Source: Nakamurella flavida
GTDB taxonomy: Bacteria > Actinomycetota > Actinomycetes > Mycobacteriales > Nakamurellaceae
Direction of reading: 5' to 3'
DNA length: 64,000 bases
Assembly (NCBI RefSeq): GCF_030811475.1
Contig: NZ_JAUSQV010000001.1
Span: 4,256,334-4,320,333 of the forward strand
Shown: in pieces, positions 16,909 to 26,590 of the stretch
Layout of the letters: every line of letters starts with the position of its first letter
How positions within the stretch are numbered: the stretch's first letter is position 1
Position numbers and translations under genes: made by a program
The notes under the pieces: model-generated
Database searches by the model: none
The model's input: only the letters and a program-made list of their open reading frames with translations
Told to the model about the DNA's origin: nothing

Positions 16909-18271
16909 GGCCGCCCCCCGGCTCCCGGTCCGCGGTGTCCGCGGTCCTCAGCTCGGCCTCGGCCCGCCGGCGCACGGTGGCCGCGGCCTGGTGGGCGCCG
17001 ACGGTCAGCGTGTTCTCCAGGCCCCGCTCGCGCCAGTCGTCGGGCAGCAGATGGTCCAGGACGTCGTCGACGGTCACCGCGCCGAGCAGGTGGTCCTCGT
17101 CGTCGACGACGGGGGCGCACACCAGGTTGTAGGCGGCGAAGAAACGGGTGACGTCGGTGAGCCGGGCGTTGGGGGGGAGCCGGGCCATCTCGGTGTCCAG
17201 GGCCCCCGCGACCAGGTCGAACGGGGGTTCGCGCAGCAGCCGCTGGGTGTGCACGGCGCCCAGGTACCGACCGGTGGGGGTGGCCTGCGGGGGGCGGCAG
17301 ACGAACACCATCGACGCCAGGGCCGGGGTCAGATCGGGGGAGCGGACCCGGGCGAGCGCCTCGGCGATGGTGGCGTCCGGGGTCAGGACGACCGGTTCCG
17401 GGGTCATCAGACCGCCGGCGGTGTCGAAGGAGTACTGCAGCAGCCGCTTGACCGGCTCGGACTCCTCCGGCTCCATCAGGTCCAGCAGGCGGTTCTTCAC
17501 GCCCTCGGGTAGCTCGGCGAGCAGATCGGCCGCGTCGTCCGGGTCCATCGCCTCCAGGATGTCGGCCGCCCGGGCCTCGTCCAGATGGGCGAGCAACTCC
17601 TTCTGGTCGTCCTCCGGGAGCTCCTCGATGACATCGGCGAGCCGGTCGTCGGACAGCACGTCGACCAGCTCGAACCGCTGCTGCGGGCTCAGGTCGCGCA
17701 GCACGGTGGCCGCGTCGGCGGCGCGCATCCCCTCGAAGCTGGCCAGCAGCTCCTGCGTCGGGCGCAGGGCGGCCCCGGTCAGATCGGCCAGGTCCGTGCC
17801 GCGGATGTCGGTCCAGTTGACGACCTGCACGGGGGACCGGCGGCTCATCAGCCCGGTGCGCTCCCGGACGGCCAGGCGCGTGACCACCCAGTCCTTCGTG
17901 CGGGTGTGCTCCATCGACGCGTCGACCACGGAGGCGGCCGCGGCCGTCGCGGCGAACCGCACCTTCGTGCCGAGCAGCTGACCGAGCAGCCGGATCTCGG
18001 TGCTGCGCTGCTCGAAGCGGCGCAGGCTGACCGACCCGGTGGACAGCGCGACCGCGTGCGACTCCAGGGAGTTCACCCGGCCCATCGGGACGAAGATCGG
18101 GCGGCGGGTGGGCAGCTCCACGACGATGCCGAGCACCCGGGGCGGCTTGCGGTCGAGCCGCAGCGCCGCGACCAGGTCCCGGACCTTGCCGATGGACTCG
18201 CCGTCCGGCCCGTACACCGGCAGCCCGCTCAGCTGGGCGACGAAGACTCTGTTGGCAGCCACGGCAGACAC
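16901..18271 (-). CDS. Soluble MgtE_N/CBS-domain protein with N-terminal PRC-barrel-like region
   Basis: 456-residue cytoplasmic protein. It has an N-terminal barrel-like region (about 5-75, 'GLPVYGPDGESIGKVRDLV'), a second similar region to about 170, an MgtE_N superhelix (about 185-300, 'RFELVDVLSDDRLADVIEELPEDDQKELL' in outline) and paired CBS domains (about 305-430). It resembles the cytosolic Mg-sensing half of MgtE channels but has no transmembrane domain. I chose the GTG at 18271 because GGGAG lies about 8 nt upstream; the GTG at 18262 is the alternative. Coupled to the DUF1003 gene. Confidence 0.82.
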   Translation of the reverse strand: MSAVAANRVFVAQLSGLPVYGPDGESIGKVRDLVAALRLDRKPPRVLGIVVELPTRRPIFVPMGRVNSLESHAVALSTGSVSLRRFEQRSTEIRLLGQLLGTKVRFAATAAAASVVDASMEHTRTKDWVVTRLAVRERTGLMSRRSPVQVVNWTDIRGTDLADLTGAALRPTQELLASFEGMRAADAATVLRDLSPQQRFELVDVLSDDRLADVIEELPEDDQKELLAHLDEARAADILEAMDPDDAADLLAELPEGVKNRLLDLMEPEESEPVKRLLQYSFDTAGGLMTPEPVVLTPDATIAEALARVRSPDLTPALASMVFVCRPPQATPTGRYLGAVHTQRLLREPPFDLVAGALDTEMARLPPNARLTDVTRFFAAYNLVCAPVVDDEDHLLGAVTVDDVLDHLLPDDWRERGLENTLTVGAHQAAATVRRRAEAELRTADTADREPGGGRG

Positions 18272-18429
18272 AGTAGGGCTCCCGGGCGAACGGACGGTGA
18301 CCGCCTCACAGCCGGCCACCAGATGCGATGCGTATGGTGACGCCGGCACGCCGCTGCGCCACCGGGCGCTCTGTCCGCCCGGCCTCCGGCGCGGCCACCT
18401 CCATGCTCCGTACGAAGGGTTGTCAGGCT

Positions 18430-19524
18430 TTGACTGGGTTCACCGGAATCGTCCGGACGGTGCGGGTCCGCGCCGTCGTCGCGGTCCTGCCGCTGGTGGT
18501 GCTCGGCGCCTGCGCCTCCGGCACCTCCTCGGTGGAGACGTCCGCGACCACGTCCACCGCCGCCTCCTCCTCGGGGCCGGTGACCGACGCGAACGGCTCG
18601 ACCGTGCCGAGCAGCGAGGCCGCCACCCTGGGTCCCGAGGTCCCGGCGGCCACCGTCGTCGCCGCGGCCGTCCCCGCCGACCAGTTGCCCACCGCGACCG
18701 GGGCGTTCGGCGAGAAGCCCACGCTGACCTTCCCCGCGGACCCGCCGCCGAGCCTGCAGCGGCAGATCCTCACCGAGGGCACCGGCCCGGAGGTCGCCGC
18801 CGGCGACTGGCTGGTGACGAACTACCTGGGTCAGGTGTGGAACGGCACCGTCTTCGACAACTCCTACGACCGCAACGCCACCAGCGCCTTCCAGATCGGC
18901 GTCGGCAAGGTCGTCCCGGGATGGGACGTCGGGCTGACCGGGGTCAAGGTCGGCAGCCGCGTCCTGCTGAGCCTGCCGCCCGCCGACGGGTACGGCTCGA
19001 CCGGTCAGGCCAGCGCGGGCATCACCGGGACCGACACGCTCGTCTTCGTCATCGACGTCGTGCAGGCCATCGGCCCGAATCAGGGCGGCCAGACCGACGC
19101 CACCCCGCAGCCGGCCCCGGCGAACGCTCCCGAGGTGACCGGTGACCTCGGCGTCAAGCCCACGCTGACCATCCCGGCCGGCCTCGCCGAGCCGACCGCG
19201 GCCAGCACCACCGTGCTGGCCACCGGCACCGGCCCGGCCGTCACCGACGGCTCGGTGCTCGCGCAGTACGTGGCGGTCAGCTGGGACGGGCAGCCCATCG
19301 GTGCCACCTGGCCCGACGCCTCCGCCGACCCGACGACCCAGGTCGGCGCGGGTCCGCAGCAGATCCAGATCGCGGCCGGCAGTCCGTTCGAGGGCCTCGT
19401 CGGGGTCCCCGTGGGCAGCCGGGTGCTGGTCCAGCTCCCCGCCGCCGCAGCCAGTGCCACCAGCGGCGGGCAGGCGACGCCGGCCATCGCCGCGGTGCTG
19501 GACATCGTGGCGCAGACCGGCTGA
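18430..19524 (+). CDS. Tandem FKBP-type peptidyl-prolyl isomerase lipoprotein
   Basis: 364-residue exported protein. The signal peptide ends in lipobox 'LGAC' with Cys at residue 28, followed by a Ser/Thr/Ala-rich linker. The first FKBP domain (about 105-215) has the expected 'VTNYLGQVWNGTVFDNSYDR', 'VVPGWDVGLTGVKVGSRVLL' and 'PPADGYGS' segments. The second (about 240-360) is divergent: 'AQYVAVSWDGQPIGATW' and 'PFEGLVGVPVGSRVLVQLP' keep the fold pattern but lack the Tyr/Asp/Trp active-site set. It probably helps fold extracytoplasmic proteins. A TTG start is preferred because GAAGGG lies 10 nt upstream; it also gives a clean lipoprotein signal. Confidence 0.85.
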   Translation: MTGFTGIVRTVRVRAVVAVLPLVVLGACASGTSSVETSATTSTAASSSGPVTDANGSTVPSSEAATLGPEVPAATVVAAAVPADQLPTATGAFGEKPTLTFPADPPPSLQRQILTEGTGPEVAAGDWLVTNYLGQVWNGTVFDNSYDRNATSAFQIGVGKVVPGWDVGLTGVKVGSRVLLSLPPADGYGSTGQASAGITGTDTLVFVIDVVQAIGPNQGGQTDATPQPAPANAPEVTGDLGVKPTLTIPAGLAEPTAASTTVLATGTGPAVTDGSVLAQYVAVSWDGQPIGATWPDASADPTTQVGAGPQQIQIAAGSPFEGLVGVPVGSRVLVQLPAAAASATSGGQATPAIAAVLDIVAQTG

Positions 19525-19564
19525 TCGGGATGGGGCGGCCGACCGGACCGCCCGGGGGTGTCGG

Positions 19565-20059
19565 ATGACCGGCACCCCCGGCCGGGCCCGCCTGTGGGAC
19601 ACCGTCGGGCTGCTGGCCCGGTTCGGCCTGGCCGCGGTCTGGTTGTCCGCCGGCATCCCGAAGGCCCTCGACGCCCGGGAGACCACGGTCGCGGTGCGGG
19701 CCTACCAGGTGCTCCCCGAGGGCCTGGTTCCCGTCGTGGCCGGGGTGCTGCCGTTCCTGGAGATCGCCCTGGCCCTGCTGCTGATCGCCGGGCTGGCCAC
19801 GCGACTGGCCGCCGTGCTGTCCGCGGTGCTGCTGGTGATCTTCATCGCCGGGGTGGCCCAGGCGGCGATCCGCGGCCTGACCATCGACTGCGGCTGCTTC
19901 GGCGGCGGCGGTGACGTCGCACCCGGTCAGACCGCGTACACCTGGGAGATCGTCCGCGATCTGGGGTTCCTGGCCCTGGCCGGGTTCCTCGTCGCCCGGC
20001 CCCGGACGGCGTTCTCGGTGGACGGGTGGACCGCCCGACGGGCCGGCGGCCCGGCATAG
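19565..20059 (+). CDS. MauE/DoxX family membrane protein
   Basis: 164-residue protein with about four transmembrane helices ('LLARFGLAAVWLSAGIPKAL', 'LVPVVAGVLPFLEIALALLL', 'LAAVLSAVLLVIFIAGVAQA', 'LGFLALAGFLVA'). The segment 'LTIDCGCFGGGG' has a CxC pair placed as in MauE-like proteins. MauE proteins work with periplasmic thiol-disulfide proteins, and the next gene is a membrane-anchored DsbA-like thioredoxin, 109 nt downstream. The two probably form a disulfide relay. Start at the ATG with GGGGGTG just upstream. Confidence 0.8.
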   Translation: MTGTPGRARLWDTVGLLARFGLAAVWLSAGIPKALDARETTVAVRAYQVLPEGLVPVVAGVLPFLEIALALLLIAGLATRLAAVLSAVLLVIFIAGVAQAAIRGLTIDCGCFGGGGDVAPGQTAYTWEIVRDLGFLALAGFLVARPRTAFSVDGWTARRAGGPA

Positions 20060-20168
20060 TGGAATCCGGACCCCTGCGACAACACCGCAGGTCGGGGCCA
20101 CAGCGCCCGTCGTGATCCAGTCAACGACGTCGGCCCCGGGGTCGGCGCGGAACGGAAGGAACAGGTCG

Positions 20169-21032
20169 GTGGCGAGCAGCGGCAAGGACAACCGCAGGAA
20201 GAACGCGGGGCGGACGCCGAACACGGCGCGTGCCACCCCGAGCCCGAAGGCAGCGGGGGGAGCCACCCCGGCCGGCGGGCGTCAGTCGGTCGCCGCCGCG
20301 CGGAAGGCCTCCACCGGCCGCACCCAGCCCATCACGCTGATCATCGCCTGCGTGGTCATCGCCGCGGTGATCATCTTCGGGCTGATCCTCTACAACAAGA
20401 ACACCAAGGTGCAGGGGGACGGCTACGGCGAGTCCACCGCGTCCACCGCCTCCACGACGGGCGGCATCATCACGGTGCAGGGTCCGCCGCCGGCCGCCGG
20501 CGGAGAGGAGCCGATCGTGCTGGACGTCTACGAGGACGGGCTCTGCCCGATCTGCTCCCAGTTCGAGAAGCAGTTCGGCCAGCAGATGGCGCAGGCCGTG
20601 GACACGGGCCGGATCACCGTGAACTACCACCTGCTGACGTTCCTGGATCAGCAATCCGCTTCGGGTGACTACTCGACCCGGGCCGGCGCGGCGGCACTGT
20701 GCGTCGCCCAGGAGGCCGGGTCGACCCCCGGCGTCTTCGAGAAGTTCCACACCGCGCTGTTCGCCGAGGGCACCCAGCCGAAGGAGGGCGCCACCACCGA
20801 TCTGAGCAACGCCCAGCTCGCCCAGGTGGCCACCGACAGCGGTGCCGGTGCGGCCGCGGACTGCATCACCTCCGGGTCGCAGATCGCCGCCGCCCAGGCT
20901 GCGAACACCTCCGGGCAGGAGTCGTTGAAGGCGGCCACCGGCGGTCAGGTCGGCACCCCGAGCGTGGTCCGCGACGGCAAGCCGATCAGCACCGACGTCA
21001 ACTGGCTGACCACCCTGCTGGCCAACGGCTGA
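20169..21032 (+). CDS. Membrane-anchored DsbA-like thiol-disulfide protein
   Basis: 287-residue protein. A basic, Ser/Ala/Lys-rich cytoplasmic N-terminus is followed by one TM segment ('ITLIIACVVIAAVIIFGLIL', about 60-80) and an extracytoplasmic thioredoxin-fold domain with redox motif 'CPIC' (about residue 122). The helical insertion has 'STRAGAAALCVAQEAG', and the cis-Pro loop reads 'GTPSVV'. Actinobacteria make many exported disulfides, and DsbA/MauE-type pairs handle them. The GTG at 20169 follows GGAAGGA by 8 nt, which fixes the start. Confidence 0.88.
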   Translation: MASSGKDNRRKNAGRTPNTARATPSPKAAGGATPAGGRQSVAAARKASTGRTQPITLIIACVVIAAVIIFGLILYNKNTKVQGDGYGESTASTASTTGGIITVQGPPPAAGGEEPIVLDVYEDGLCPICSQFEKQFGQQMAQAVDTGRITVNYHLLTFLDQQSASGDYSTRAGAAALCVAQEAGSTPGVFEKFHTALFAEGTQPKEGATTDLSNAQLAQVATDSGAGAAADCITSGSQIAAAQAANTSGQESLKAATGGQVGTPSVVRDGKPISTDVNWLTTLLANG

Positions 21033-21172
21033 CCTCCGCCCACCCGCGGCGACCAGGTCCGATGCCGTGATCGGGTGATCGCCGCGGGCGGGGGGAGGGG
21101 CCGGCTCCGCGGCGGTGACCTGCCGATTAGGTGCCGGGCGCACCGGGTTGGTAATCTTTCCCGGCACCGCGA

Positions 21173-21245
21173 GGGGCTGTGGCGCAGCTGGTAGCGCACC
21201 ACACTGGCAGTGTGGGGGTCAGGGGTTCGAGTCCCCTCAGCTCCA
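21173..21245 (+). tRNA. tRNA-Ala (GGC anticodon)
   Basis: GGGGCTG pairs with CAGCTCC; the anticodon arm CACAC/GTGTG-type stem holds loop CTGGCAG, giving GGC, which reads GCC. The T-arm is GGGG-TTCGAGT-CCCC. 73 nt, CCA not fully encoded. TAATCT about 22 nt upstream is a plausible -10 box. Confidence 0.95.
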
Positions 21246-21259
21246 CCGAGCAGTGCAAC

Positions 21260-21299
21260 ACGACGAAGGGCCGGAGCAGACGCTCCGGCCCTTCGTCGT
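21260..21299 (+). terminator. Terminator of tRNA-Ala
   Basis: Perfect 18-bp inverted repeat (arms start ACGACGAAGGGCCGGAGC) with an AGAC loop, 14 nt after the tRNA. Confidence 0.85.
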
Positions 21300-21404
21300 T
21301 CCCCCGGCCGTGCCCACCGGGTCGACAGCGTCCCGGTGATCCCCTCCTCGACCCGGAGCGGCCCGGCGCCGGCCTGATACCTGCCGGCGCCGGAGAGGTC
21401 CGGC

Positions 21405-23243
21405 GTGGGGTTGACTGGGGTGATGGTCACCACCCGCCCGGACATCAGCGGCACCTTCGGCATGATCGCCAGCACGCATTGGCTGGCCAGTGCCGCCGGG
21501 ATGGCCGTCCTGGAGGCGGGTGGCAACGCCGTGGATGCCGCCGTCGCGGCCGGTTTCACCCTGCAGGTCGTCGAACCCCACCTGAACGGGCCCGGCGGCG
21601 ACATGGTGCTGATGATGACGACCGCGGACGGGTCGCCGGTGGTGGTCAACGGCCAGGGACCGGCGCCGGCCGGGGCCGATGCCGACACCTACCGGGGGCT
21701 GGGTCTGGACCTGGTACCGGGGTCCGGCCTGCTGGCCGCGGCCGTGCCCGGGTCGACCGTGGCCTGGCTGACGCTGCTCGCCGAGCACGGCACCGCCCGG
21801 GTGCACGACGTGCTGCGTTTCGCGATCCACTACGCCGAGACGGGCTACCCGGTGCTGCCGAGCATCGCCCGCAGCATCGGCGGCGTGGCGGATCTGTTCA
21901 CCCACGAGTGGACGACCTCCGCGGAGACCTATCTACCGGGCGGGCAGCCCCCGGCGGCGGGTACCCAGCTGCGCAATCCGGCCCTCGCCGCGACCTACCG
22001 GTACCTGGTGGACGAGGCCGCCGCCGCCGGTCCCGACCGGGAGGCGGGGATCGCCGCCGCCCTGGCCGCCTGGCAGCAGGGCCGGGCGGCGCAGGAGATC
22101 GACGCGTTCGCCCGGACGTCCTGGCTCGACTCCTCGGGGGAGCGCCACGCCGGCGTGATCACCGCCGCCGACGTCGCCGGGTTCCGCTGCACCACCGAAC
22201 CGGCCGTGCAGATCCCGTTCGGCGACTGGACGGTGGCGAAATCCGCCGCCTGGGGCCAGGGGCCGGTGTTCGGGCAGCAGCTGCGCCTGCTCGACGGGCA
22301 ACTGCCCCGGACGGACGGCCCGGACGTCTCGGCGGACTTCGTCCACCTGGTGACCGAGTCGGCCAAGCTGGCGTTCGCCGACCGCGACGCCTGGTACGGC
22401 GACACCGACGACGTCCCGTTGGCCACGCTGCTGTCCGCGGAGTACGCCACGCAGCGTCGCGGACTGATCGGAGACGCCGCATCCCTCGAGCTGCGCCCGG
22501 GCCGCCCGGACGGCCGGGAACCCCGCCTGCCCCGGCACGAACGGTTCACCCCGGACGGCGACTTCCCCGCCGGCCCGGGGGGCCGCCCGGCCGGTCTGGC
22601 CGCCGGCACGGGCGGCGAGCCGACGGTGGGCCGGATCGGTCAGGTCCGCGGGGACACCTGCCACGTCACGGTGACCGACCGGTGGGGGACCATGGTCGCC
22701 GCGACCCCGAGCGGCGGCTGGCTGCAGTCCTCGCCCATCATCCCGGCCCTGGGGTTCCCGCTCGGTTCACGCCTGCAGATGACGACCCTGGAGCCCGGGC
22801 TGCCCACCACCCTCACGCCCGGCCGCCGCCCCCGCACCACCCTCTCCCCGTCCCTGGCGTTCCGGGACGGTCGGCCCGAGCTGGCGTTCGGCACCCCGGG
22901 CGGCGACCAGCAGGACCAGTGGCAGGTCACCTTCTTCCTCCGGATCGCCCGGCAGCGCGCCCGCCACGTGGACCTGCCGGCCGTCATCGACGCGCCCATG
23001 TTCCACACCACCCACTTCCCGAGCTCGTTCCACCCGCGCGAGGCCTACCCCGGTGAACTCGTCGCCGAGGAGCGGTTCGGCGCGGCCGTGCTCGACGACC
23101 TGCGCGGCCGCGGGCACCGCCTGGTGGTCGGCGAACCCTGGTCGCTGGGCCGGCTCTGCGTCACCGCCCGCGACCCGGCGACCGGTGTGCTGCGCGCCGC
23201 CGCCGACCCCCGCGGGCGGCAGGGCTACGCCATCGGGCGCTGA
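21405..23243 (+). CDS. Gamma-glutamyltransferase family protein
   Basis: 612-residue N-terminal-nucleophile hydrolase of the gamma-glutamyltransferase/cephalosporin-acylase family. The large-subunit start '[33 protein letters not shown]' (in outline) and '[12 protein letters not shown]' are typical. The autoprocessing nucleophile is Thr418 in '[13 protein letters not shown]', followed by the small-subunit '[10 protein letters not shown]'. No signal peptide is evident, so it may act inside the cell on glutathione-like or ergothioneine-like gamma-glutamyl compounds or acylated amides. GTG start with GGAGAGG 6 nt upstream; an ATG at 21423 is the alternative. Confidence 0.88.
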   Translation: MGLTGVMVTTRPDISGTFGMIASTHWLASAAGMAVLEAGGNAVDAAVAAGFTLQVVEPHLNGPGGDMVLMMTTADGSPVVVNGQGPAPAGADADTYRGLGLDLVPGSGLLAAAVPGSTVAWLTLLAEHGTARVHDVLRFAIHYAETGYPVLPSIARSIGGVADLFTHEWTTSAETYLPGGQPPAAGTQLRNPALAATYRYLVDEAAAAGPDREAGIAAALAAWQQGRAAQEIDAFARTSWLDSSGERHAGVITAADVAGFRCTTEPAVQIPFGDWTVAKSAAWGQGPVFGQQLRLLDGQLPRTDGPDVSADFVHLVTESAKLAFADRDAWYGDTDDVPLATLLSAEYATQRRGLIGDAASLELRPGRPDGREPRLPRHERFTPDGDFPAGPGGRPAGLAAGTGGEPTVGRIGQVRGDTCHVTVTDRWGTMVAATPSGGWLQSSPIIPALGFPLGSRLQMTTLEPGLPTTLTPGRRPRTTLSPSLAFRDGRPELAFGTPGGDQQDQWQVTFFLRIARQRARHVDLPAVIDAPMFHTTHFPSSFHPREAYPGELVAEERFGAAVLDDLRGRGHRLVVGEPWSLGRLCVTARDPATGVLRAAADPRGRQGYAIGR

Positions 23244-23488
23244 CCGAGGGGTGTCCGGGTCCCGGGGGCCTGCGGCTCCGCCCGCCGGCGCCGAGGACCG
23301 GTACGGCCACCGGGATGTCACGCCCGGGTCACGACGTCCGGAGCTGTCGGGCGCCGACCAGGCTGTCTGTGAGATCCACGGGAGACAGTTGGGCCGGGGA
23401 CGGGTGTTCTACGCAATGTCGGACTACGATCGACAGAAGTCGCGGCCTGCCCTCGACTGCATGGCGCAACGACTTGCTGGAGGGTTCC
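23244..23488 (+). promoter_or_regulatory. Upstream region of ctaD
   Basis: 245 nt without a gene. A TACGAT box at 23425-23430 could start a transcript with a leader of about 50 nt, ending in GGAGG 7 nt before the TTG start. No clear -35 element and no strong hairpin seen. Confidence 0.4.
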
Positions 23489-25216
23489 TTGACTGCCGTC
23501 GCTCCCCGTCCCGTGGTGACCCGGCCGTACCCGGTCCAGCGGGCCCCCAGGGGAAGCAAGTTCCTGGGGTATCTCAAGACCACGGACCCGAAGGTCCTGG
23601 GTCAGATGTACATCGCGACCTCGTTCTTCTTCTTCATGGTCGGCGGGGTGATGGCGCTGTTCATGCGCGCCGAGCTCGCCCGGCCGGGGATGCAGTTCCT
23701 GTCGCTCGAGCAGTACAACCAGCTGTTCACCATGCACGGCACGATCATGCTGCTGTTCTATGCGACCGCCGTGGTGTTCGGGTTCGCCAACTTCGTGCTG
23801 CCGCTGCAGATCGGCGCGCCGGACGTGGCCTTCCCCCGGCTCAACGCCTTCTCCTACTGGCTCTACCTGTTCGGCGCGCTCATCGCGACCTCGGGCTTCT
23901 TCACCCCCGGTGGCGCGGCCGCGTTCGGCTGGACCGCCTACCCGCCGCTCTCCAGTATCGAGCACTCCCCGCAGGTCGGTGGTGACCTGTGGATCATGGG
24001 TCTGGCCGTGTCCGGTCTGGGCACCATCCTCGGCGGCGTCAACATGATCACCACGGTGATCTGCATGCGCGCCCCGGGCATGACGATGTGGCGGATGCCG
24101 ATCTTCACCTGGAACATCCTGGTGACGTCGATCCTGATCCTCATCGCGTTCCCGATCCTCACCGCGGCGCTCTTCGGTCTCGCGGCGGACAGACACTTCG
24201 GATCACACGTCTTCGACCCGGCCAACGGTGGTGCGATCCTCTACCAGCACCTCTTCTGGTTCTTCGGGCATCCGGAGGTGTACATCATCGCCCTGCCCTT
24301 CTTCGGGATCGTGACGGAGGTCTTCCCGGTCTTCTCCCGGAAGCCGCTGTTCGGGTACCGCGGTCTGGTCTACGCGACGCTGTCGATCGCCGCCCTGTCC
24401 GTTGCTGTCTGGGCCCACCACATGTTCGCCACCGGCGCCGTGCTGCTGCCGTTCTTCAGCTTCATGACGTTCCTGATCGCGGTGCCGACCGGGCTGAAGT
24501 TCTTCAACTGGATCGGCACGATGTGGAAGGGCCAGATCACCTTCGAGACGCCCATGCTCTTCGCCTGCGGCTTCCTGGTGACGTTCCTGTTCGGCGGGCT
24601 GACCGGCGTCATCCTGGCCGCCCCGGCGCTGGACTTCCACGTGTCGGACTCGTACTTCGTGGTCGCGCACTTCCACTACGTCCTCTTCGGCACCATCGTG
24701 TTCGCCACCTACTCGGGCATCTACTTCTGGTTCCCGAAGATGACGGGCCGCTTCCTCGACGAGGGCCTGGGCAAGCTGCACTTCTGGACGACGTTCATCG
24801 GCTTCCACCTGACCTTCCTGGTCCAGCACTGGCTGGGTGAGGTCGGCATGCCCCGCCGCTACGCCGACTACCTGCCGACCGACGGCTTCACCACGCTGAA
24901 CATGATCTCGACCATCGGGGCCTTCGTCCTCGGTGCCTCGACGCTCCCGTTCATCTGGAACGTCATCCGGTCCTACCGGTACGGCGAGATCACCGTGGCC
25001 GACGACCCGTGGGGCTACGGCAACTCGCTGGAGTGGGCGACCAGCTCGCCCCCGCCGCGGCACAACTTCACCTCGCTGCCGCGCATCCGGTCCGAGCGCC
25101 CGGCGTTCGAGCTGCACCACCCGCACATGATCGAACGGATGCGCAGCGAGGCGCACCCGAGCCGGAACTGGAAGGCCCTGGAAGAGGCCGAGGCCAGCCC
25201 GCATCTGAAGATCTGA
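23489..25216 (+). CDS. ctaD: Cytochrome c oxidase subunit I (aa3 type)
   Basis: 575-residue membrane protein with about 12 transmembrane helices. It is the catalytic subunit of the terminal oxidase, holding haem a and the haem a3-CuB centre. Visible ligands and channel motifs: '[11 protein letters not shown]' (haem a His), '[15 protein letters not shown]' (CuB His with the His-Tyr crosslink), 'WAHHMFATG' (CuB His pair) and '[13 protein letters not shown]' (haem a3 and a His). The TTG at 23489 is set by GGAGG 7 nt upstream. Followed 8 nt later by serB, an order also found in mycobacteria. Confidence 0.97.
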   Translation: MTAVAPRPVVTRPYPVQRAPRGSKFLGYLKTTDPKVLGQMYIATSFFFFMVGGVMALFMRAELARPGMQFLSLEQYNQLFTMHGTIMLLFYATAVVFGFANFVLPLQIGAPDVAFPRLNAFSYWLYLFGALIATSGFFTPGGAAAFGWTAYPPLSSIEHSPQVGGDLWIMGLAVSGLGTILGGVNMITTVICMRAPGMTMWRMPIFTWNILVTSILILIAFPILTAALFGLAADRHFGSHVFDPANGGAILYQHLFWFFGHPEVYIIALPFFGIVTEVFPVFSRKPLFGYRGLVYATLSIAALSVAVWAHHMFATGAVLLPFFSFMTFLIAVPTGLKFFNWIGTMWKGQITFETPMLFACGFLVTFLFGGLTGVILAAPALDFHVSDSYFVVAHFHYVLFGTIVFATYSGIYFWFPKMTGRFLDEGLGKLHFWTTFIGFHLTFLVQHWLGEVGMPRRYADYLPTDGFTTLNMISTIGAFVLGASTLPFIWNVIRSYRYGEITVADDPWGYGNSLEWATSSPPPRHNFTSLPRIRSERPAFELHHPHMIERMRSEAHPSRNWKALEEAEASPHLKI

Positions 25217-25224
25217 GGCACTTC

Positions 25225-26541
25225 GTGACTTCGCTGGATCACATCCCGTCGAAGCCGAGCAGTTCACCGGCCGCCCTCGTGGCGGCCGGTGGCATGTCGG
25301 CACCCGGTCCGTCCGACTCCGCGGTCGGCGGGACCGACCCGACGTGCCGCTTGGCCATCACCGTGACCGGGGCCGATCGACCCGGTGTCACCGGTTCACT
25401 GTTCGCCGCGTTGGCCGCCCACGGCGTCGAGGTGCTGGACATCGACCAGGCCGTCATCCGGGGTGCGTTGACCCTCGGCGTGCTGGTCGGCACCACCGCC
25501 GACCCCGACCTCGTCCGGGCCGAGGTCGAACGGTCGATGACGGCCCTGAACATGACCGTCCGGGTGCGGACCGCGGACGGCGCCGATTCCCGCACCGGGC
25601 CCAGCCATCTGGTCATCGTGCTGGGACGGCCTTTGCAGGCCGCGACGGTCGGGACCCTGGCCCTGAGGTTCGGCGAGATCGGCGTGAACATCGACGCCAT
25701 CAAACGCGTCGCGGACTACCCGGTCACCGGACTCGAGCTGGCCGTCTCGGCACCCGACGACGACCGACTCCGGCAGGTCGTCGCGGCGGTCGCCGCGGCC
25801 GACGGGGTCGACATCGCCGTCGAGCGGGCCGGCCTCGAGCGCCGGGCCAAGCGGCTCATCGTCTTCGACGTCGACTCCACCCTCATCACCGGCGAGGTGA
25901 TCGAGATGCTGGCCGAGCACACCGGTGCCCTCGCCGAGGTGGAGACGATCACCGCCGCGGCCATGCGCGGTGAGCTGGACTTCGAGGCCTCGCTCCGGGC
26001 CCGGGTCAGGATGCTGGCCGGGCTGGACGCCGGCGTCCTCGACGAGGTCGGCAGGTCCCTGGAGCTGACCCCCGGCGCCCGCACCACCGTCCGCACGCTC
26101 AAGCGCCTGGGCTACCGCTGCGGCATCGTCTCCGGCGGTTTCACCCAGGTCGCCAAGCACCTGGTCGCCGAGCTCGATCTGGACTTCGTCGCCGCCAACA
26201 CCCTGGAGGTCGGCCCGGACGGCCTGCTCACCGGCGACCTCGTCGGGGACATCGTGGACCGGCCCGGCAAGGCCCGGGCGCTGGCCCGCTTCGCGATGGA
26301 GTCCGGCGTCGGGATGAACCAGACCGTCGCCGTCGGCGACGGGGCGAACGACATCGACATGCTCACCGCCGCCGGGCTGGGCATCGCCTTCAACGCCAAG
26401 CCGGTGGTGGCCGGGTTCGCCGACACCACGTTGAACCAACCGTTCCTGGACCCGGTGCTGTTCATGCTGGGACTGACCCGGGACGAGGTCGAGGCGGCCG
26501 ACGCCGCCGACGGTTCGTTGCGGCGGGTTCCGCTGAACTGA
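25225..26541 (+). CDS. serB: Phosphoserine phosphatase SerB with ACT domains
   Basis: 438-residue enzyme for the last step of serine synthesis. Residues about 35-110 and 125-205 are ACT-type regulatory domains ('LAITVTGADRPGVTGSLFAAL', 'HLVIVLGRPLQAATVGTLALRF' in outline). The HAD phosphatase follows: catalytic 'FDVDSTLITGE' (about 213), 'SGGFTQV' and 'GDGANDIDML'. The ACT arrangement matches the SerB2 form of mycobacteria, where serine inhibits it. GTG at 25225 with GAGG upstream; an ATG at 25294 is possible and would drop a low-complexity leader. Confidence 0.93.
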   Translation: MTSLDHIPSKPSSSPAALVAAGGMSAPGPSDSAVGGTDPTCRLAITVTGADRPGVTGSLFAALAAHGVEVLDIDQAVIRGALTLGVLVGTTADPDLVRAEVERSMTALNMTVRVRTADGADSRTGPSHLVIVLGRPLQAATVGTLALRFGEIGVNIDAIKRVADYPVTGLELAVSAPDDDRLRQVVAAVAAADGVDIAVERAGLERRAKRLIVFDVDSTLITGEVIEMLAEHTGALAEVETITAAAMRGELDFEASLRARVRMLAGLDAGVLDEVGRSLELTPGARTTVRTLKRLGYRCGIVSGGFTQVAKHLVAELDLDFVAANTLEVGPDGLLTGDLVGDIVDRPGKARALARFAMESGVGMNQTVAVGDGANDIDMLTAAGLGIAFNAKPVVAGFADTTLNQPFLDPVLFMLGLTRDEVEAADAADGSLRRVPLN

Positions 26542-26590
26542 CCGGGGCTGGAGCGACCGGGGCGAGGGCAGTGCGGGTGAGGGGGACGGC

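Noticed and set aside
21131..21167. Inverted repeat GTGCCGGG / CCCGGCAC upstream of tRNA-Ala as an operator
   Set aside because: It flanks the -10 region, but 8-bp G/C-rich dyads are frequent by chance at this composition; no second copy seen.
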